Positions 26,724 to 35,366 of a DNA stretch of 64,000 nt are shown here, piece after piece. The DNA lies in assembly GCF_001905385.1 (NCBI RefSeq), contig NZ_LIPF01000001.1, positions 1,106,765 through 1,170,764 of the forward strand, written 5' to 3'. Position numbers and translations under genes: made by a program. The notes under the pieces are model-generated. The model did not search any database, was not told the origin of the DNA, and was given only the letters and a program-made list of their open reading frames with translations. Position 1 is the stretch's first letter; every line of letters begins with the position of its first letter. The DNA comes from Streptomyces sp. CB02414 (GTDB lineage Bacteria > Actinomycetota > Actinomycetes > Streptomycetales > Streptomycetaceae).

Positions 26724-28657
26724 AGGACCGTGCCGGCCGCCGCCGGGCCCGTCGCTTCGCGATAGGCACGGCGGTGGTAGTCGCGCTGGCCGGGATGAAC
26801 GGGCCGTGGCTCTACCGCTTCGGAACCGAGAAATACCACCAGTACAAGATCAATCAGCCGGAGTACAAGGCCGCCAACGGCAAGTGGGAGATCGTCGAGT
26901 TCCCCGAGGAGTACCGGCAGAACACCATCCACGCGGCGCTGCTGCGCACCGGCAAGGTGCTGCTCGTCGCGGGGTCGGGCAACAACCAGGACAACTTCGA
27001 CGCGAAGCAGTACGACACCCGGATCTGGGACCCGGTCAAGGGCACCATCAAGAAGGTGCCGACGCCGACCGACCTGTTCTGCACCGGCCACACCCAGCTC
27101 GCCAACGGCAACCTGCTGATCGCGGGCGGCACCAAGCGGTACGAGAAGCTCAAGGGTGACGTCACCAAGGCCGGCGGCCTGATGATCGTCCACAACGAGA
27201 ACCCGGACAAGCCGATCACCCTCCCGGCGGGCACCAAGTTCACCGGCAAGGAGAACGGCAAGACGTTCGTCTCCAAGGACCCGGTGCTGGTGCCGCGCGC
27301 CGAGAAGGTCTTCGACGAGGAGACCGGCAAGTTCCTGCGCAACGACCCGGGCCTCGGCCGGATCTACGTCGAGGCGGAGAAGAGCGGCCGGAAGTACCAG
27401 ACGGGCACCCAGGACAACTACACCGTCCAGGGCCTGTCGGGCGACGACGCGCGCAACACGTACGGCATCGCCGAGAAGCTCGCCCTCGACAAGAAGGACT
27501 TCCAGGGCATCCGGGACGCCTTCGAGTTCGACCCGGTCGCCGAGAAGTACATCAAGGTCGACCCGATGAACGAGGCCCGCTGGTACCCGACGCTCACCAC
27601 GCTGAGCGACGGCAGGATCCTCAGCGTCTCCGGCCTCGACGAGATCGGCCAGATCGTCCCGGGCAAGAGCGAGGTCTACGATCCCGAGACCAAGACGTGG
27701 GAGTACACCGGCAAGGTCCGCCAGTTCCCGACGTACCCGGCGCTGTTCCTGATGCAGAACGGCAAGATCTTCTACTCGGGTGCGAACGCCGGCTACGGAC
27801 CCGCCGACGTGGGCCGCGACCCGGGCATCTGGGACCTGAAGACCAACAAGTTCACCGAGGTCCCCGGCATGAGCGACCCCGACATGCTGGAGACCGCCAA
27901 CACCGTGCTGCTGCCGCCGGCGCAGGACGAGAAGTACATGGTGATCGGCGGCGGCGGCGTCGGCGAGTCCAAGAAGGCCAGCGAGAAGACCCGGATCGCC
28001 GACCTCAAGGCCGACGACCCGAAGTTCGTCGACGGACCGTCACTGGGGAAGGGCACGCGCTACCCGCAGGCCTCGGTCCTGCCCGACGACAGCGTGCTGG
28101 TCTCCGGCGGCTCGGAGGACTACCGGGGCCGCAGCGCCTCCAACATCCTCGAGGCCCGGCTGTACCACCCGGACACGAACGAGTTCGAGCGGATCGCCGA
28201 CCCGCTGGTGGGCCGGAACTACCACTCCGGTTCGATCCTGCTGCCCGACGGGCGCGTGATGTTCTTCGGCTCGGACTCGCTCTACGCCGACAAGGCGAAC
28301 ACCAAGCCGGGCAAGTTCGAGCAGCGCATCGAGATCTACACGCCGCCGTATCTCTACCGGGACTCCCGTCCGGATCTTTCCGGGGGGCCGAAGACCATCG
28401 AGCGTGGTGAGTCGGGGACGTTCACGTCCCGGGCGGCGGAGTCGATCAAGAAGGTGCGGCTGATCCGGCCGAGCGCGTCGACGCATGTCACCGACGTGGA
28501 TCAGCGGTCGATCGCGCTGGACTTCAAGGCGGACGGGGATCAGTTGACGGTGACGGTGCCGGAGAACAAGAACCTGGTTCAGTCGGGGTGGTACATGATG
28601 TTCGTGACTGACGGGGAGGGGACGCCTTCCAAGGCGGAGTGGGTGCACGTGCCGTAG
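26720..28657 (+). CDS. glxA: GlxA, galactose-oxidase-like copper radical oxidase
   Basis: 645 aa. An N-terminal basic stretch with RRRARRFAIGTAVVVALAG resembles a Tat-type signal or anchor. The rest is a seven-bladed Kelch propeller plus a C-terminal domain. Copper and cofactor regions are visible: PTDLFCTGHTQLANGNLLI (Cys of the Tyr-Cys cofactor), EARWYPTLTTLSDGRILSVS (Tyr) and VGRNYHSGSILLPDGRVMFF (His). GlxA is known to be required with CslA for glycan deposition. Coupled to cslA through ATGA. A stem terminator follows immediately. Confidence 0.95.
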   Translation: MKDRAGRRRARRFAIGTAVVVALAGMNGPWLYRFGTEKYHQYKINQPEYKAANGKWEIVEFPEEYRQNTIHAALLRTGKVLLVAGSGNNQDNFDAKQYDTRIWDPVKGTIKKVPTPTDLFCTGHTQLANGNLLIAGGTKRYEKLKGDVTKAGGLMIVHNENPDKPITLPAGTKFTGKENGKTFVSKDPVLVPRAEKVFDEETGKFLRNDPGLGRIYVEAEKSGRKYQTGTQDNYTVQGLSGDDARNTYGIAEKLALDKKDFQGIRDAFEFDPVAEKYIKVDPMNEARWYPTLTTLSDGRILSVSGLDEIGQIVPGKSEVYDPETKTWEYTGKVRQFPTYPALFLMQNGKIFYSGANAGYGPADVGRDPGIWDLKTNKFTEVPGMSDPDMLETANTVLLPPAQDEKYMVIGGGGVGESKKASEKTRIADLKADDPKFVDGPSLGKGTRYPQASVLPDDSVLVSGGSEDYRGRSASNILEARLYHPDTNEFERIADPLVGRNYHSGSILLPDGRVMFFGSDSLYADKANTKPGKFEQRIEIYTPPYLYRDSRPDLSGGPKTIERGESGTFTSRAAESIKKVRLIRPSASTHVTDVDQRSIALDFKADGDQLTVTVPENKNLVQSGWYMMFVTDGEGTPSKAEWVHVP

Positions 28658-28692
28658 CGCTCCCGCGGGTTGTGACTAGGGGTGCGGGAGCG
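28658..28692 (+). terminator. Terminator of cslA-glxA
   Basis: CGCTCCCGC pairs with GCGGGAGCG across a 17-nt loop, beginning right after the glxA stop codon. A common streptomycete-like GGGGCGCGGGGCTGTGAC motif (minus strand) follows at about 28733-28750. Confidence 0.65.
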
Positions 28693-28757
28693 CTGTGGCT
28701 TGTCGCGCGCACGCGGCGGTAGCCGCAAATGTCACAGCCCCGCGCCCCTAGGGGCGT

Positions 28758-29768
28758 TTAGCCTTGCGCCAGTTTCAGGGCGTACTCGGGCCACCACTCG
28801 CCCGCCTTCGGGCCGCCCTTGCATTCGCCGTCCGACTCTCCTGGGCGCTTGACCCAGAGGTAGGCGTCGACCAGGGGGTCGGCGGTCTTCGTGGTCGGGG
28901 TTTCGCCGAGGGCCCGGCCCGGCGGGTTGCACCAGCGTTCGCCCGGGTCGCCCTCCGTGTAGGGGCCGTTGCCGTTGCGGCTGGTGTCGATGACGAAGTG
29001 CTTGCCGCCGACCTTGGCGGAGAGCTGCTTGCCGTAGGCGATGGAGTCCTCGGTGGTGTAGAAGTTCGAGACGTTGACCGAGAAGCCGTCCGCCTGGTCG
29101 ATGCCCGCCCACTTCAGCGGCTCGAAGATCTGGTCGGGGTGGCCCCAGCCGGCGTTGCCCGCGTCCAGGTAGACCTTGGTGTCCTTCAGCGCGGAGAGCT
29201 TGGCGATGGCGCCCTTGAGGAGGTCGTAGCGCTCCTCGTGGAACTGCTCCGGGGTGCAGCCGTCCACCAGGTGGAGCACCGCGTCCGGCTCGAGTATGAC
29301 CGTGGCGGAGCGGTCGCCGATGCCCTTGGCGACGCCGTCGATGAAGTCGCGGTAGGCGTTGCCGTCGGCGGCACCGCCGCCCGAGTACTGGCCGCAGTCG
29401 CGGTGCGGGATGTTGTAAAGGACGAGCAGCGCGGTGCGGCCGGCCTCTTCGGCGGCCTCGGTGAAGCCGCGGGCCTGCTCCTCGGGGTTCTCCGGACTGA
29501 TCCACTCGCCGGTCGGCTGCTGGGCGATCTTGCGGATCTGCGCGGCCTGGTCCTTCTTGCCGGACTCCTGCAGCGCCGCCAGCTGCTGGGCCGCGTTGCC
29601 GTCCGGGTTGACCCAGAACGGGTCCGCCTCCTTCGGCTGCTGCGTGATCCCGGCCCCCGCGTCCTTGGCCTTGTCCTTGCCCTTGTCGTCCCCGTCTCCC
29701 GACGAGGAGCAGCCCGCGAGCAGCAGCGCCGCCCCCAGCACCACCGCGGACGCCCGCCTCGTGGACAT
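28758..29768 (-). CDS. cslZ: GH6 endoglucanase lipoprotein, CslZ-like
   Basis: 336 aa from ATG 29768. The signal peptide ends in a lipobox (VLGAALLLAGC), so the enzyme is membrane-anchored. After a Lys/Asp linker the GH6 fold starts DPFWVNPDGNAAQQLAALQE. Catalytic landmarks: LLVLYNIPHRDCGQYSGGGA, VILEPDAVLHL (acid Asp), YLDAGNAGW and VIDTSRNGNGPY. GH6 enzymes cut beta-1,4-glucans. The gene is convergent with cslA-glxA, and from memory the S. coelicolor homologue acts in the same glycan pathway, so the symbol is by context. Confidence 0.87.
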   Translation of the reverse strand: MSTRRASAVVLGAALLLAGCSSSGDGDDKGKDKAKDAGAGITQQPKEADPFWVNPDGNAAQQLAALQESGKKDQAAQIRKIAQQPTGEWISPENPEEQARGFTEAAEEAGRTALLVLYNIPHRDCGQYSGGGAADGNAYRDFIDGVAKGIGDRSATVILEPDAVLHLVDGCTPEQFHEERYDLLKGAIAKLSALKDTKVYLDAGNAGWGHPDQIFEPLKWAGIDQADGFSVNVSNFYTTEDSIAYGKQLSAKVGGKHFVIDTSRNGNGPYTEGDPGERWCNPPGRALGETPTTKTADPLVDAYLWVKRPGESDGECKGGPKAGEWWPEYALKLAQG

Positions 29769-29874
29769 CGTTCCGGCCCCCCTGCTGCCGTACATCCAAC
29801 CCCCCTGGGTGCACTATTTGGAGGCTCAATCCTGACATACGCCTCCGGCACCCACGAGGGACCCGGGGCAGCCC

Positions 29875-30570
29875 CTACGTGCCACCCGTCCCGGTGAGGT
29901 ACGCCGAGACCACCACGTTGGCCGTGTAGCTGTTCGTGGCGCGGTCGAAGGTCCCGCCGCAGGTGATCAGGCGGAGCTCGGCGCGGCCGGTGTCGCGCGG
30001 GCCGTAGGCCTGCTGGGCGTCGAAGCCGTCGCGGGTGAGGACCTGGACGTCGTCGACGGTGAACTCGGCGACCCGGGCGTCCTCGCGGACCACGCGGATC
30101 GTCTCGCCGGGTTCCAGGGTGCTCACCTCGTAGAAGACGGCGGGCTTCGTCTCGGTGTCGACGTGGCCGACCATGAGCGCGGTCCCGGCCGCTCCCGGTG
30201 TCACCCCGTCCGCGTACCAGCCGACGGAGCCGGGGTGGTCGAAGGGCGGTGCTTCGATGGCGCCCTTGGTGTCGAGGCCGCTGGCCAGGACGGGGGCGCT
30301 GATGCCGAGCCCGGGGATGTCGAGGCGCTGCGGCGGGGCGTCGCCGAGGGGCGCGTGGGCGGGGGGCAGCGGTATGTCGGGGGGCCGGCCGGCCGCCGCC
30401 ATGTCGCCGGTGGCCGGTACGGAGATGCCCTCGCGCACGTCGGTGGCCTCGCGGCCCCACAGCCACAGCCCGAGCAGCAGCACCGTCCAGGCGATGCCGG
30501 TCACCAGGCGGCCGCCGGGGCCGACGGAACCGACGAGGCGTCGCTGGTCCTGTTCGTCCGTTTCGGACAT
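29875..30570 (-). CDS. Class F sortase
   Basis: 231 aa. One N-terminal membrane segment (GIAWTVLLLGLWLWG) precedes a sortase domain: PQRLDIPGLGISAPVLASGL, TALMVGHVDT (catalytic His), ELRLITCGGTFDRATNSYTA (Cys and Arg). All three catalytic residues are present. Class F sortases in Streptomyces attach proteins to the cell wall or trim them. It follows the surface protein gene at 30573 by 2 bp in the same direction, so they form an operon and that protein is a likely partner. Confidence 0.88.
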   Translation of the reverse strand: MSETDEQDQRRLVGSVGPGGRLVTGIAWTVLLLGLWLWGREATDVREGISVPATGDMAAAGRPPDIPLPPAHAPLGDAPPQRLDIPGLGISAPVLASGLDTKGAIEAPPFDHPGSVGWYADGVTPGAAGTALMVGHVDTETKPAVFYEVSTLEPGETIRVVREDARVAEFTVDDVQVLTRDGFDAQQAYGPRDTGRAELRLITCGGTFDRATNSYTANVVVSAYLTGTGGT

Positions 30571-30572
30571 GG

Positions 30573-31142
30573 TCAGTCCGTCCCGCGGCTCCGGCTGCGG
30601 ACCCCGCGCAGCGCGACGGCGACGGCGGCGATGCCGGCGAGGACCAGGCCGGTCACGGTGTGCGCCGTGCCGGGGGGCTCGGGCCGGGCCTCGTCGCGGC
30701 TCTCGGAGGCGGCGAGCTGTGCGGTGCCGCCACCGCCCGCATCGACGGGGGCGACGGGCGAGGCGGGTGCGGCCCGGCGCTCCCGCTCGGCGACGGTGAC
30801 GGTGCCCTTGCGCGCGTCGTCACCGCACTTGACCTGGACGACGTACGCGCCGGCCGCCATGGTGGAGCGGACCGTGCCGGCCCCGACCAGGACGCCGTCC
30901 TGCGCGGCCAGGGTGAGCTTGGCGTCCGAGACGAACGCCGCCGACACGGCGACGGCCGTCTTCTCGGTGCAGTCCGCCACGCGGAGCTCGACGTCGCTGC
31001 CGGGGGCCGGGGTGGACGGTGACACCGAGACGCCGCCCGAGTCCACCGCGTACGCGGTGGGTGCGACCGCGATCGGGGCGAGCACGGCGGTCGCCGCAGC
31101 CGCCGCGGCTCCGGTACAGAGAGTGACTTTCAGTGAGCCCAT
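30573..31142 (-). CDS. Secreted, membrane-anchored surface protein
   Basis: 189 aa. A signal peptide (LCTGAAAAAATAVLAPIAVA, cleavage near AYA) leads to an Ig-like segment with two Cys (VELRVADCTEKTAV and VVQVKCGDDARKG) that could form a disulfide. A linker rich in Pro/Ala/Gly and one C-terminal hydrophobic helix (TVTGLVLAGIAAVAVAL) with RGVRSRSR form an anchor. No LPXTG-like motif was seen. It lies 2 bp upstream of the sortase gene. GGAGG precedes ATG 31142. Confidence 0.75.
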   Translation of the reverse strand: MGSLKVTLCTGAAAAAATAVLAPIAVAPTAYAVDSGGVSVSPSTPAPGSDVELRVADCTEKTAVAVSAAFVSDAKLTLAAQDGVLVGAGTVRSTMAAGAYVVQVKCGDDARKGTVTVAERERRAAPASPVAPVDAGGGGTAQLAASESRDEARPEPPGTAHTVTGLVLAGIAAVAVALRGVRSRSRGTD

Positions 31143-31264
31143 CGTGCACCTCCAGTTACCTGGAGACTCCCCCGCGGGAGGGGCCCCCGCATCCTGCGCG
31201 GGGGCCCGGCTGCTCCGAACGGGTTACAGCGGGGGCGGGCGGGTTTACCGGCGCTTCACGGTTC

Positions 31265-32044
31265 TCAGACCCGTTCGACCAGGTCCGCGATGGAGTCGAC
31301 CACCTTGGACGGGCGGTACGGGAAGTCCTCCACCTGCTCCGGCCGGGTCAGGCCGGTGAGGACCAGGAAGGTCTGCATCCCGGCCTCCATGCCCGCCAGT
31401 ACGTCGGTGTCCATGCGGTCGCCGATCATCGCGCTGGTCTCGGAGTGGGCGCCGATCGCGTTGAGTCCGGTGCGCATCATCAGCGGGTTGGGCTTGCCCG
31501 CGAAGTACGGCTGCTTGCCGGTCGCCTTGGTGATCAGCGCCGCCACCGCGCCGGTCGCCGGGAGCGGCCCCTCGGTGGAGGGGCCGGTCTCGTCGGGGTT
31601 GGTGCAGATGAAACGGGCGCCGGCGTTGATCAGCCGGACCGCCTTCGTCATGGCCTCGAAGGAGTAGGTGCGGGTCTCGCCGAGGACGACGTAGTCGGGG
31701 TCGTGGTCGGTGAGGATGTAGCCGATGTCGTGCAGGGCGGTGGTCAGGCCGGCCTCGCCGATGACGTACGCCGAGCCGCCGGGCCGCTGGTCGTCCAGGA
31801 ACTTGGCGGTGGCCAGCGCCGACGTCCAGATCGACTCGATCGGCACCTCCAGGCCCATGCGGCGCAGCCGTGCGTGCAGGTCGCGCGGGGTGTAGATGGA
31901 GTTGTTGGTGAGGACCAGGAAGGGCTTGCCGGACTCCCGGAGCCGCTTGATGAAGGCGTCGGCGCCGGGGATCGGCACACCCTCGTGGATGAGGACCCCG
32001 TCCATATCGGTGAGCCACGACTCGATGGGCTTGCGGTCTGCCAT
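31265..32044 (-). CDS. HAD-IIA family hydrolase (NagD-like phosphatase)
   Basis: 259 aa. HAD motifs are in place: motif I WLTDMDGVLIHEG, motif II FLVLTNNSIYTPRDL, motif III region FAGKPNPLMM (Lys) and motif IV SAMIGDRMDTDVLAGMEAG. The cap type and length match NagD/AraL subclass IIA phosphatases, which dephosphorylate small metabolites such as nucleotides or sugar phosphates. Single gene, ATG 32044. Downstream is the surface gene operon, upstream a truncated gene. Confidence 0.9.
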   Translation of the reverse strand: MADRKPIESWLTDMDGVLIHEGVPIPGADAFIKRLRESGKPFLVLTNNSIYTPRDLHARLRRMGLEVPIESIWTSALATAKFLDDQRPGGSAYVIGEAGLTTALHDIGYILTDHDPDYVVLGETRTYSFEAMTKAVRLINAGARFICTNPDETGPSTEGPLPATGAVAALITKATGKQPYFAGKPNPLMMRTGLNAIGAHSETSAMIGDRMDTDVLAGMEAGMQTFLVLTGLTRPEQVEDFPYRPSKVVDSIADLVERV

Positions 32045-32156
32045 GTCCGGGATCTCCTGCCTGCGTGGTCCGGCGTGCGCCCCAGCCTAGACAGCGCGGG
32101 ATCTTGTGGGAACGCCCGTCTCAGCTTCCGGAGACTTCTCGGCTTCCGGCGGCCTC

Positions 32157-32342
32157 TCAGCTCCCGGTGGCTTCCTTCCAGGCGTCGATGTAGGAGGTGA
32201 GGTTCTTCTCGATGTCGTCCCAGTCGGGTTCGAAGACCTCGACGCCGTCCATCAGCTTGGTCAGGGCGATGGCGTTGGCGTCGGTGGCCTTGACGTCCTG
32301 GCGGGCCGCTCGCCGCCGAAGTCGTGCTTGGCCTTGATGAGA
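32157..32342 (-). pseudogene. C-terminal remnant of a probable solute-binding protein
   Basis: The last 50 or so codons of a gene remain, ending YIDAWKEATGS with KLMDGVEVFEPDWDDIEKNL before it. The composition looks like the C-terminus of an ABC solute-binding protein. In a second frame IKAKHDFGGERPAR continues the same protein, so there is also a frameshift near 32310. The 5' part is missing; the TnpB element begins at this point, so the gene was probably broken by insertion or deletion next to it. The family call is tentative. Confidence 0.5.
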
Positions 32343-34160
32343 TGGGGGTGCCGTCGCAGGAGGCGGGAGGCATACCCCCGCAGGGGTGCCCTGCTGGTAT
32401 GAGGGTCGAGGCGCGGTTGGGCTTTCATCTCCGATCGGGACAAAGGTTCGCTTGCCGCATGCGTGACCCATGCCAGGTCTGTTCGTTGGGTCTGATGAGG
32501 GCGCCTCGCGACCGGCCGGGAGGGGGCGGTGGAATGCCGAAGGTTGCGGAGCCGTTCGTCGTGCCGAATCCGTCGGGAGTGGCGGTCCGTACCCGGCTCA
32601 AGCAGCTCACCGCCGCCGATGTGGAGGTGCTGCGGCGAGTGGGTGCGCATTTGGGCGCGCTGGCCTCGCGCGACCTGAAGGCGCGCTGTCGTATCGGTCT
32701 TGGGCACGACACTGAGGCGTGGGCGGTGCGCAAGCGGGCGCTGACACCCGATTCGTCGGCTCGGTGGGCGAGTGCCATCACCAAAGCCACGCATGATCAG
32801 TGGGCGCTGGCCCGCCGCTGCGCGCTCGCGCACCTCCAGTCGCTGGAGGCGGGGGCCCGGACGCTGCGACACCGGTTGGCGCTCCCCGTCGGTTCGAAGG
32901 GCAGCAAGCGCGCTCCGGGTGGGTATCGCAGTCGGCGGGAGTGGCATGCCAAGGCCCGGCGCCTACGAGTGCTGGAGGACCGGCTTCAACGGGCACGCGC
33001 GGACTGGACCGCCGGGCGAGTGCACGTCGTGCGGGGCGGCAAGCGGCTCGCCCGCACCCGGCACCACCTGCCCGACGCCGGGCTTACCGAGACCGCATGG
33101 CGTGAGCGATGGGAAGCCGAACGATGGTTCCTGCAAGCCGACGGGGAGTCCGGGAAACGCTTCGGGAACGAGACGGTCCGCATCAGCCCGGACGGTGAGG
33201 TCAGCATCCGCCTCCCCGCCCCGCTCGCCCATCTGGCCAACGCGGCGCACTGCCGGTACGTCCTCACCGGCCGGGTCCGGTTCGCGCACCGGGGGCAGGA
33301 GTGGGCCGACCGCGTTGCCGCGCACCGGGCGGTCGCCTACCGCATCCATCACGACGTCCAGCGTGGCCGCTGGTACGTCACCGCCTCGTGGCAGAAACCC
33401 GCCACCCCCACCGTCCCCCTGGCTGCGGCGCTGGCGGAGGGGGTGGTCGGGGTCGACATGAACGCCGACCACCTCGCCGCCTGGCACCTCGACACCCACG
33501 GCAACCCGACCGGCAACCCGCACCGCTTCTTCTACGACCTCACCGGACCGGCGGACCATCGTGACGCGCAGGTCCGCCATGCCCTCAGCCGGCTCCTGCG
33601 CTGGGCCCGGACATGCGGTGTGAAGGGGATCGCGGTCGAGGATCTGGACTTCGCCGCCGAGAAGACCCGCGAGAAGCACGGTGGCCGGAAGCGGTTCCGG
33701 CAGCTGGTCTCCGGCATGCCTACCGGACGGCTGCGGGCCCGTCTGACCTCCATGGCCGACGCCACCGGCATCACCGTCATCGCCGTCGACCCCGCCTACA
33801 CCAGCAAGTGGGGCGCCCAGCACTGGCAGAAACCACTCACCACCTCCACCCGTAAGACCACCCGGCACGATGCGGCGAGCATCGCGATCGGGCGACGCGC
33901 CCAGGGCTTTCCGGTCCGGCGTCGGACGGCACCGCCCCGCACCCACCGGAGTGATGGATGCGGGCATCGGACCGTCCAGGCCGACCGGAAGGCCCTGGGG
34001 CGTGAGGGACCCCGCCCCCGTATTCCCGGACCATGGACACGATCCGTGCCGCCGGACACGGAGCGAACGCGGGCGACCAGGACACCCAACACCGTTCGGG
34101 GTGCCCGCAGTGCACAGGCATGGGTCCAAGACCCACTCCTGCACACTGAATAGGAACGGT
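32343..34160 (+). mobile_element. TnpB-only IS element of the IS605/IS1341 type
   Basis: The element is defined by its tnpB gene and by its junction with the truncated gene at 32342. No tnpA is present. Short hairpins lie at both edges (CCCCGCAGGGG near 32373 and GGGTCCAAGACCC near 34125), as in IS200/IS605 elements, which do not have inverted repeat ends. The boundaries are estimates. Confidence 0.55.
32534..34153 (+). CDS. tnpB: TnpB family RNA-guided nuclease-like transposon protein
   Basis: 539 aa from ATG 32534, preceded by GGAGGGGGCGG. The RuvC-like parts are visible: GVVGVDMNADHLAAWHLD (Asp near 309), KGIAVEDLDFAAEKTRE (Glu near 370) and TRHDAASIAIGRRAQ (Asp near 447). Between the last two, YTSKWGAQHWQKPLTTSTRK stands where TnpB proteins usually carry a CxxC...CxxC zinc finger; no such cysteines are present here. 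The C-terminal tail of about 80 residues is low-complexity and may overlap a guide-RNA (omega RNA) scaffold. Longer than the usual 370-430 aa, with an Arg-rich N-terminal half. It probably relates to the streptomycete IS1341-type group. Confidence 0.8.
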   Translation: MPKVAEPFVVPNPSGVAVRTRLKQLTAADVEVLRRVGAHLGALASRDLKARCRIGLGHDTEAWAVRKRALTPDSSARWASAITKATHDQWALARRCALAHLQSLEAGARTLRHRLALPVGSKGSKRAPGGYRSRREWHAKARRLRVLEDRLQRARADWTAGRVHVVRGGKRLARTRHHLPDAGLTETAWRERWEAERWFLQADGESGKRFGNETVRISPDGEVSIRLPAPLAHLANAAHCRYVLTGRVRFAHRGQEWADRVAAHRAVAYRIHHDVQRGRWYVTASWQKPATPTVPLAAALAEGVVGVDMNADHLAAWHLDTHGNPTGNPHRFFYDLTGPADHRDAQVRHALSRLLRWARTCGVKGIAVEDLDFAAEKTREKHGGRKRFRQLVSGMPTGRLRARLTSMADATGITVIAVDPAYTSKWGAQHWQKPLTTSTRKTTRHDAASIAIGRRAQGFPVRRRTAPPRTHRSDGCGHRTVQADRKALGREGPRPRIPGPWTRSVPPDTERTRATRTPNTVRGARSAQAWVQDPLLHTE

Positions 34161-34294
34161 GGAGTACTGGAGCTTGCCTCCTCTCCGACGGTGCACTACA
34201 CCATCTCGCCGGAGCAGGTCGTCATAGAGACGGCGAGCAGCCCTCAAGGACGGCTGTTGCCTGGAATTTTCAGGGCGCCTGGAATCCGCGCCGG

Positions 34295-35143
34295 TCAGCG
34301 GCGCCGGCGGGCCAGCAGCACCGCCGCGCCACCGGCGGCGACGAGCAGTGCGGTGGCACCCAGGGCGGCGTCGACCCGGCCGATTCCGGTACCGGCGAGT
34401 TCGTCGGCGAAGGGCGGGGCGGTGACCTGGTCGTCCGGGGTGGTGAGGGTGGCGGGGGCGGAGGGGGTGGCGGGGTCGGTGCTCGGGCCGGTGGACGACT
34501 CGCCGTCGGGGGCCGTGGGCGAGGGGCCGGCCGGTTCGCCGTCGCGGATGCGGAAGCGGTAGTCGTTCGACTGGCCGATCCACTCGCCGTCGCCGCCACG
34601 GCGCTGGACGACGGCGGCGTTGGCGGTGACCTCGTCGGCCTCGGCGTCCGAGGTGAGCGCGAGCCGCACCTTGACGGTGAGGGTCTCGCCGGGGCCGACG
34701 GTGAAGCCGGGGAAGCCCTCGCTCCCACCCTCGTCCCCACCCTCGGCCCCGCTCTCGCCGAAGGCCCCGACCAGCTCGTCCCGGTCGGTCGGCTCGAAGG
34801 CGACGGGGTGCGTCCGGCCCCCGTCGTAGAACTCCAGGCGGGGCTGCGACGGCTCCAGCGTCCGCTTCCCGTCGACCAGGACGACGACCGGGTGGATGCC
34901 CTCACAGGTACGGGAGGTCGTGTTGGTGAGGTCCAGGTACCAGGTGCCGTAGCCGCCGCCGGCCTCGTAGGCGGCGGGGCCGCCGTGGACGCGGGTGGTG
35001 AGGGGGAAGGTGTGGTCGTCCGGGGCCGTGCAGGCGGGCAGCGGGGCCTGCGGGTCCGCGTGCGCGGGGGTGGCGGGCGCGGAGGCGACGAGGAGGGCGG
35101 CTGCCGCCATCAGGCAGGGGGACACGGGCGTGAACAGTCGCAT
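34295..35143 (-). CDS. Secreted surface protein with LAXTG sortase signal
   Basis: 282 aa from ATG 35143. The signal peptide (MRLFTPVSPCLMAAAALLVA) ends near THA. The mature part has a beta-rich domain (TWYLDLTNTTSRTCEGIHPV, RLEFYDGGRTHPVAFEPT) and a Ser/Thr/Pro linker. It ends with a complete cell-wall sorting signal: LAGTG, a hydrophobic helix (ALGATALLVAAGGAAVLLA) and RRRR. LAXTG is the motif used by class E sortases in streptomycetes. Its own sortase is not in the window; the class F enzyme at 29875 is another type. No clear ribosome-binding site, so the start is uncertain. Confidence 0.75.
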   Translation of the reverse strand: MRLFTPVSPCLMAAAALLVASAPATPAHADPQAPLPACTAPDDHTFPLTTRVHGGPAAYEAGGGYGTWYLDLTNTTSRTCEGIHPVVVLVDGKRTLEPSQPRLEFYDGGRTHPVAFEPTDRDELVGAFGESGAEGGDEGGSEGFPGFTVGPGETLTVKVRLALTSDAEADEVTANAAVVQRRGGDGEWIGQSNDYRFRIRDGEPAGPSPTAPDGESSTGPSTDPATPSAPATLTTPDDQVTAPPFADELAGTGIGRVDAALGATALLVAAGGAAVLLARRRR

Positions 35144-35366
35144 AAACACATGAGCGTGCCGGTGGATCGCGGTCGCGGACACCGCCATTCGGGCCAGGAC
35201 GCCCGGATGGCGGACGGACACCCCTCGACCGGCGGCAGCGTCCGGCGGGGCGCCCGGCACCGTTTGCGCCAGACGGCGCGAAAGTGGCGCGATCGCGTGT
35301 TGCCGCGCCGCTTCACGAGCCCCAGCCTGAGGGGCGGGAGCGCTCCCATACCCCGAGAGGACCCCC

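Noticed and set aside
34154..34294. The 5' part of the truncated solute-binding-protein gene on the far side of the TnpB element
   Set aside because: Translation in all frames gives nothing like a signal peptide or lipobox, so simple insertion into one gene is not shown.
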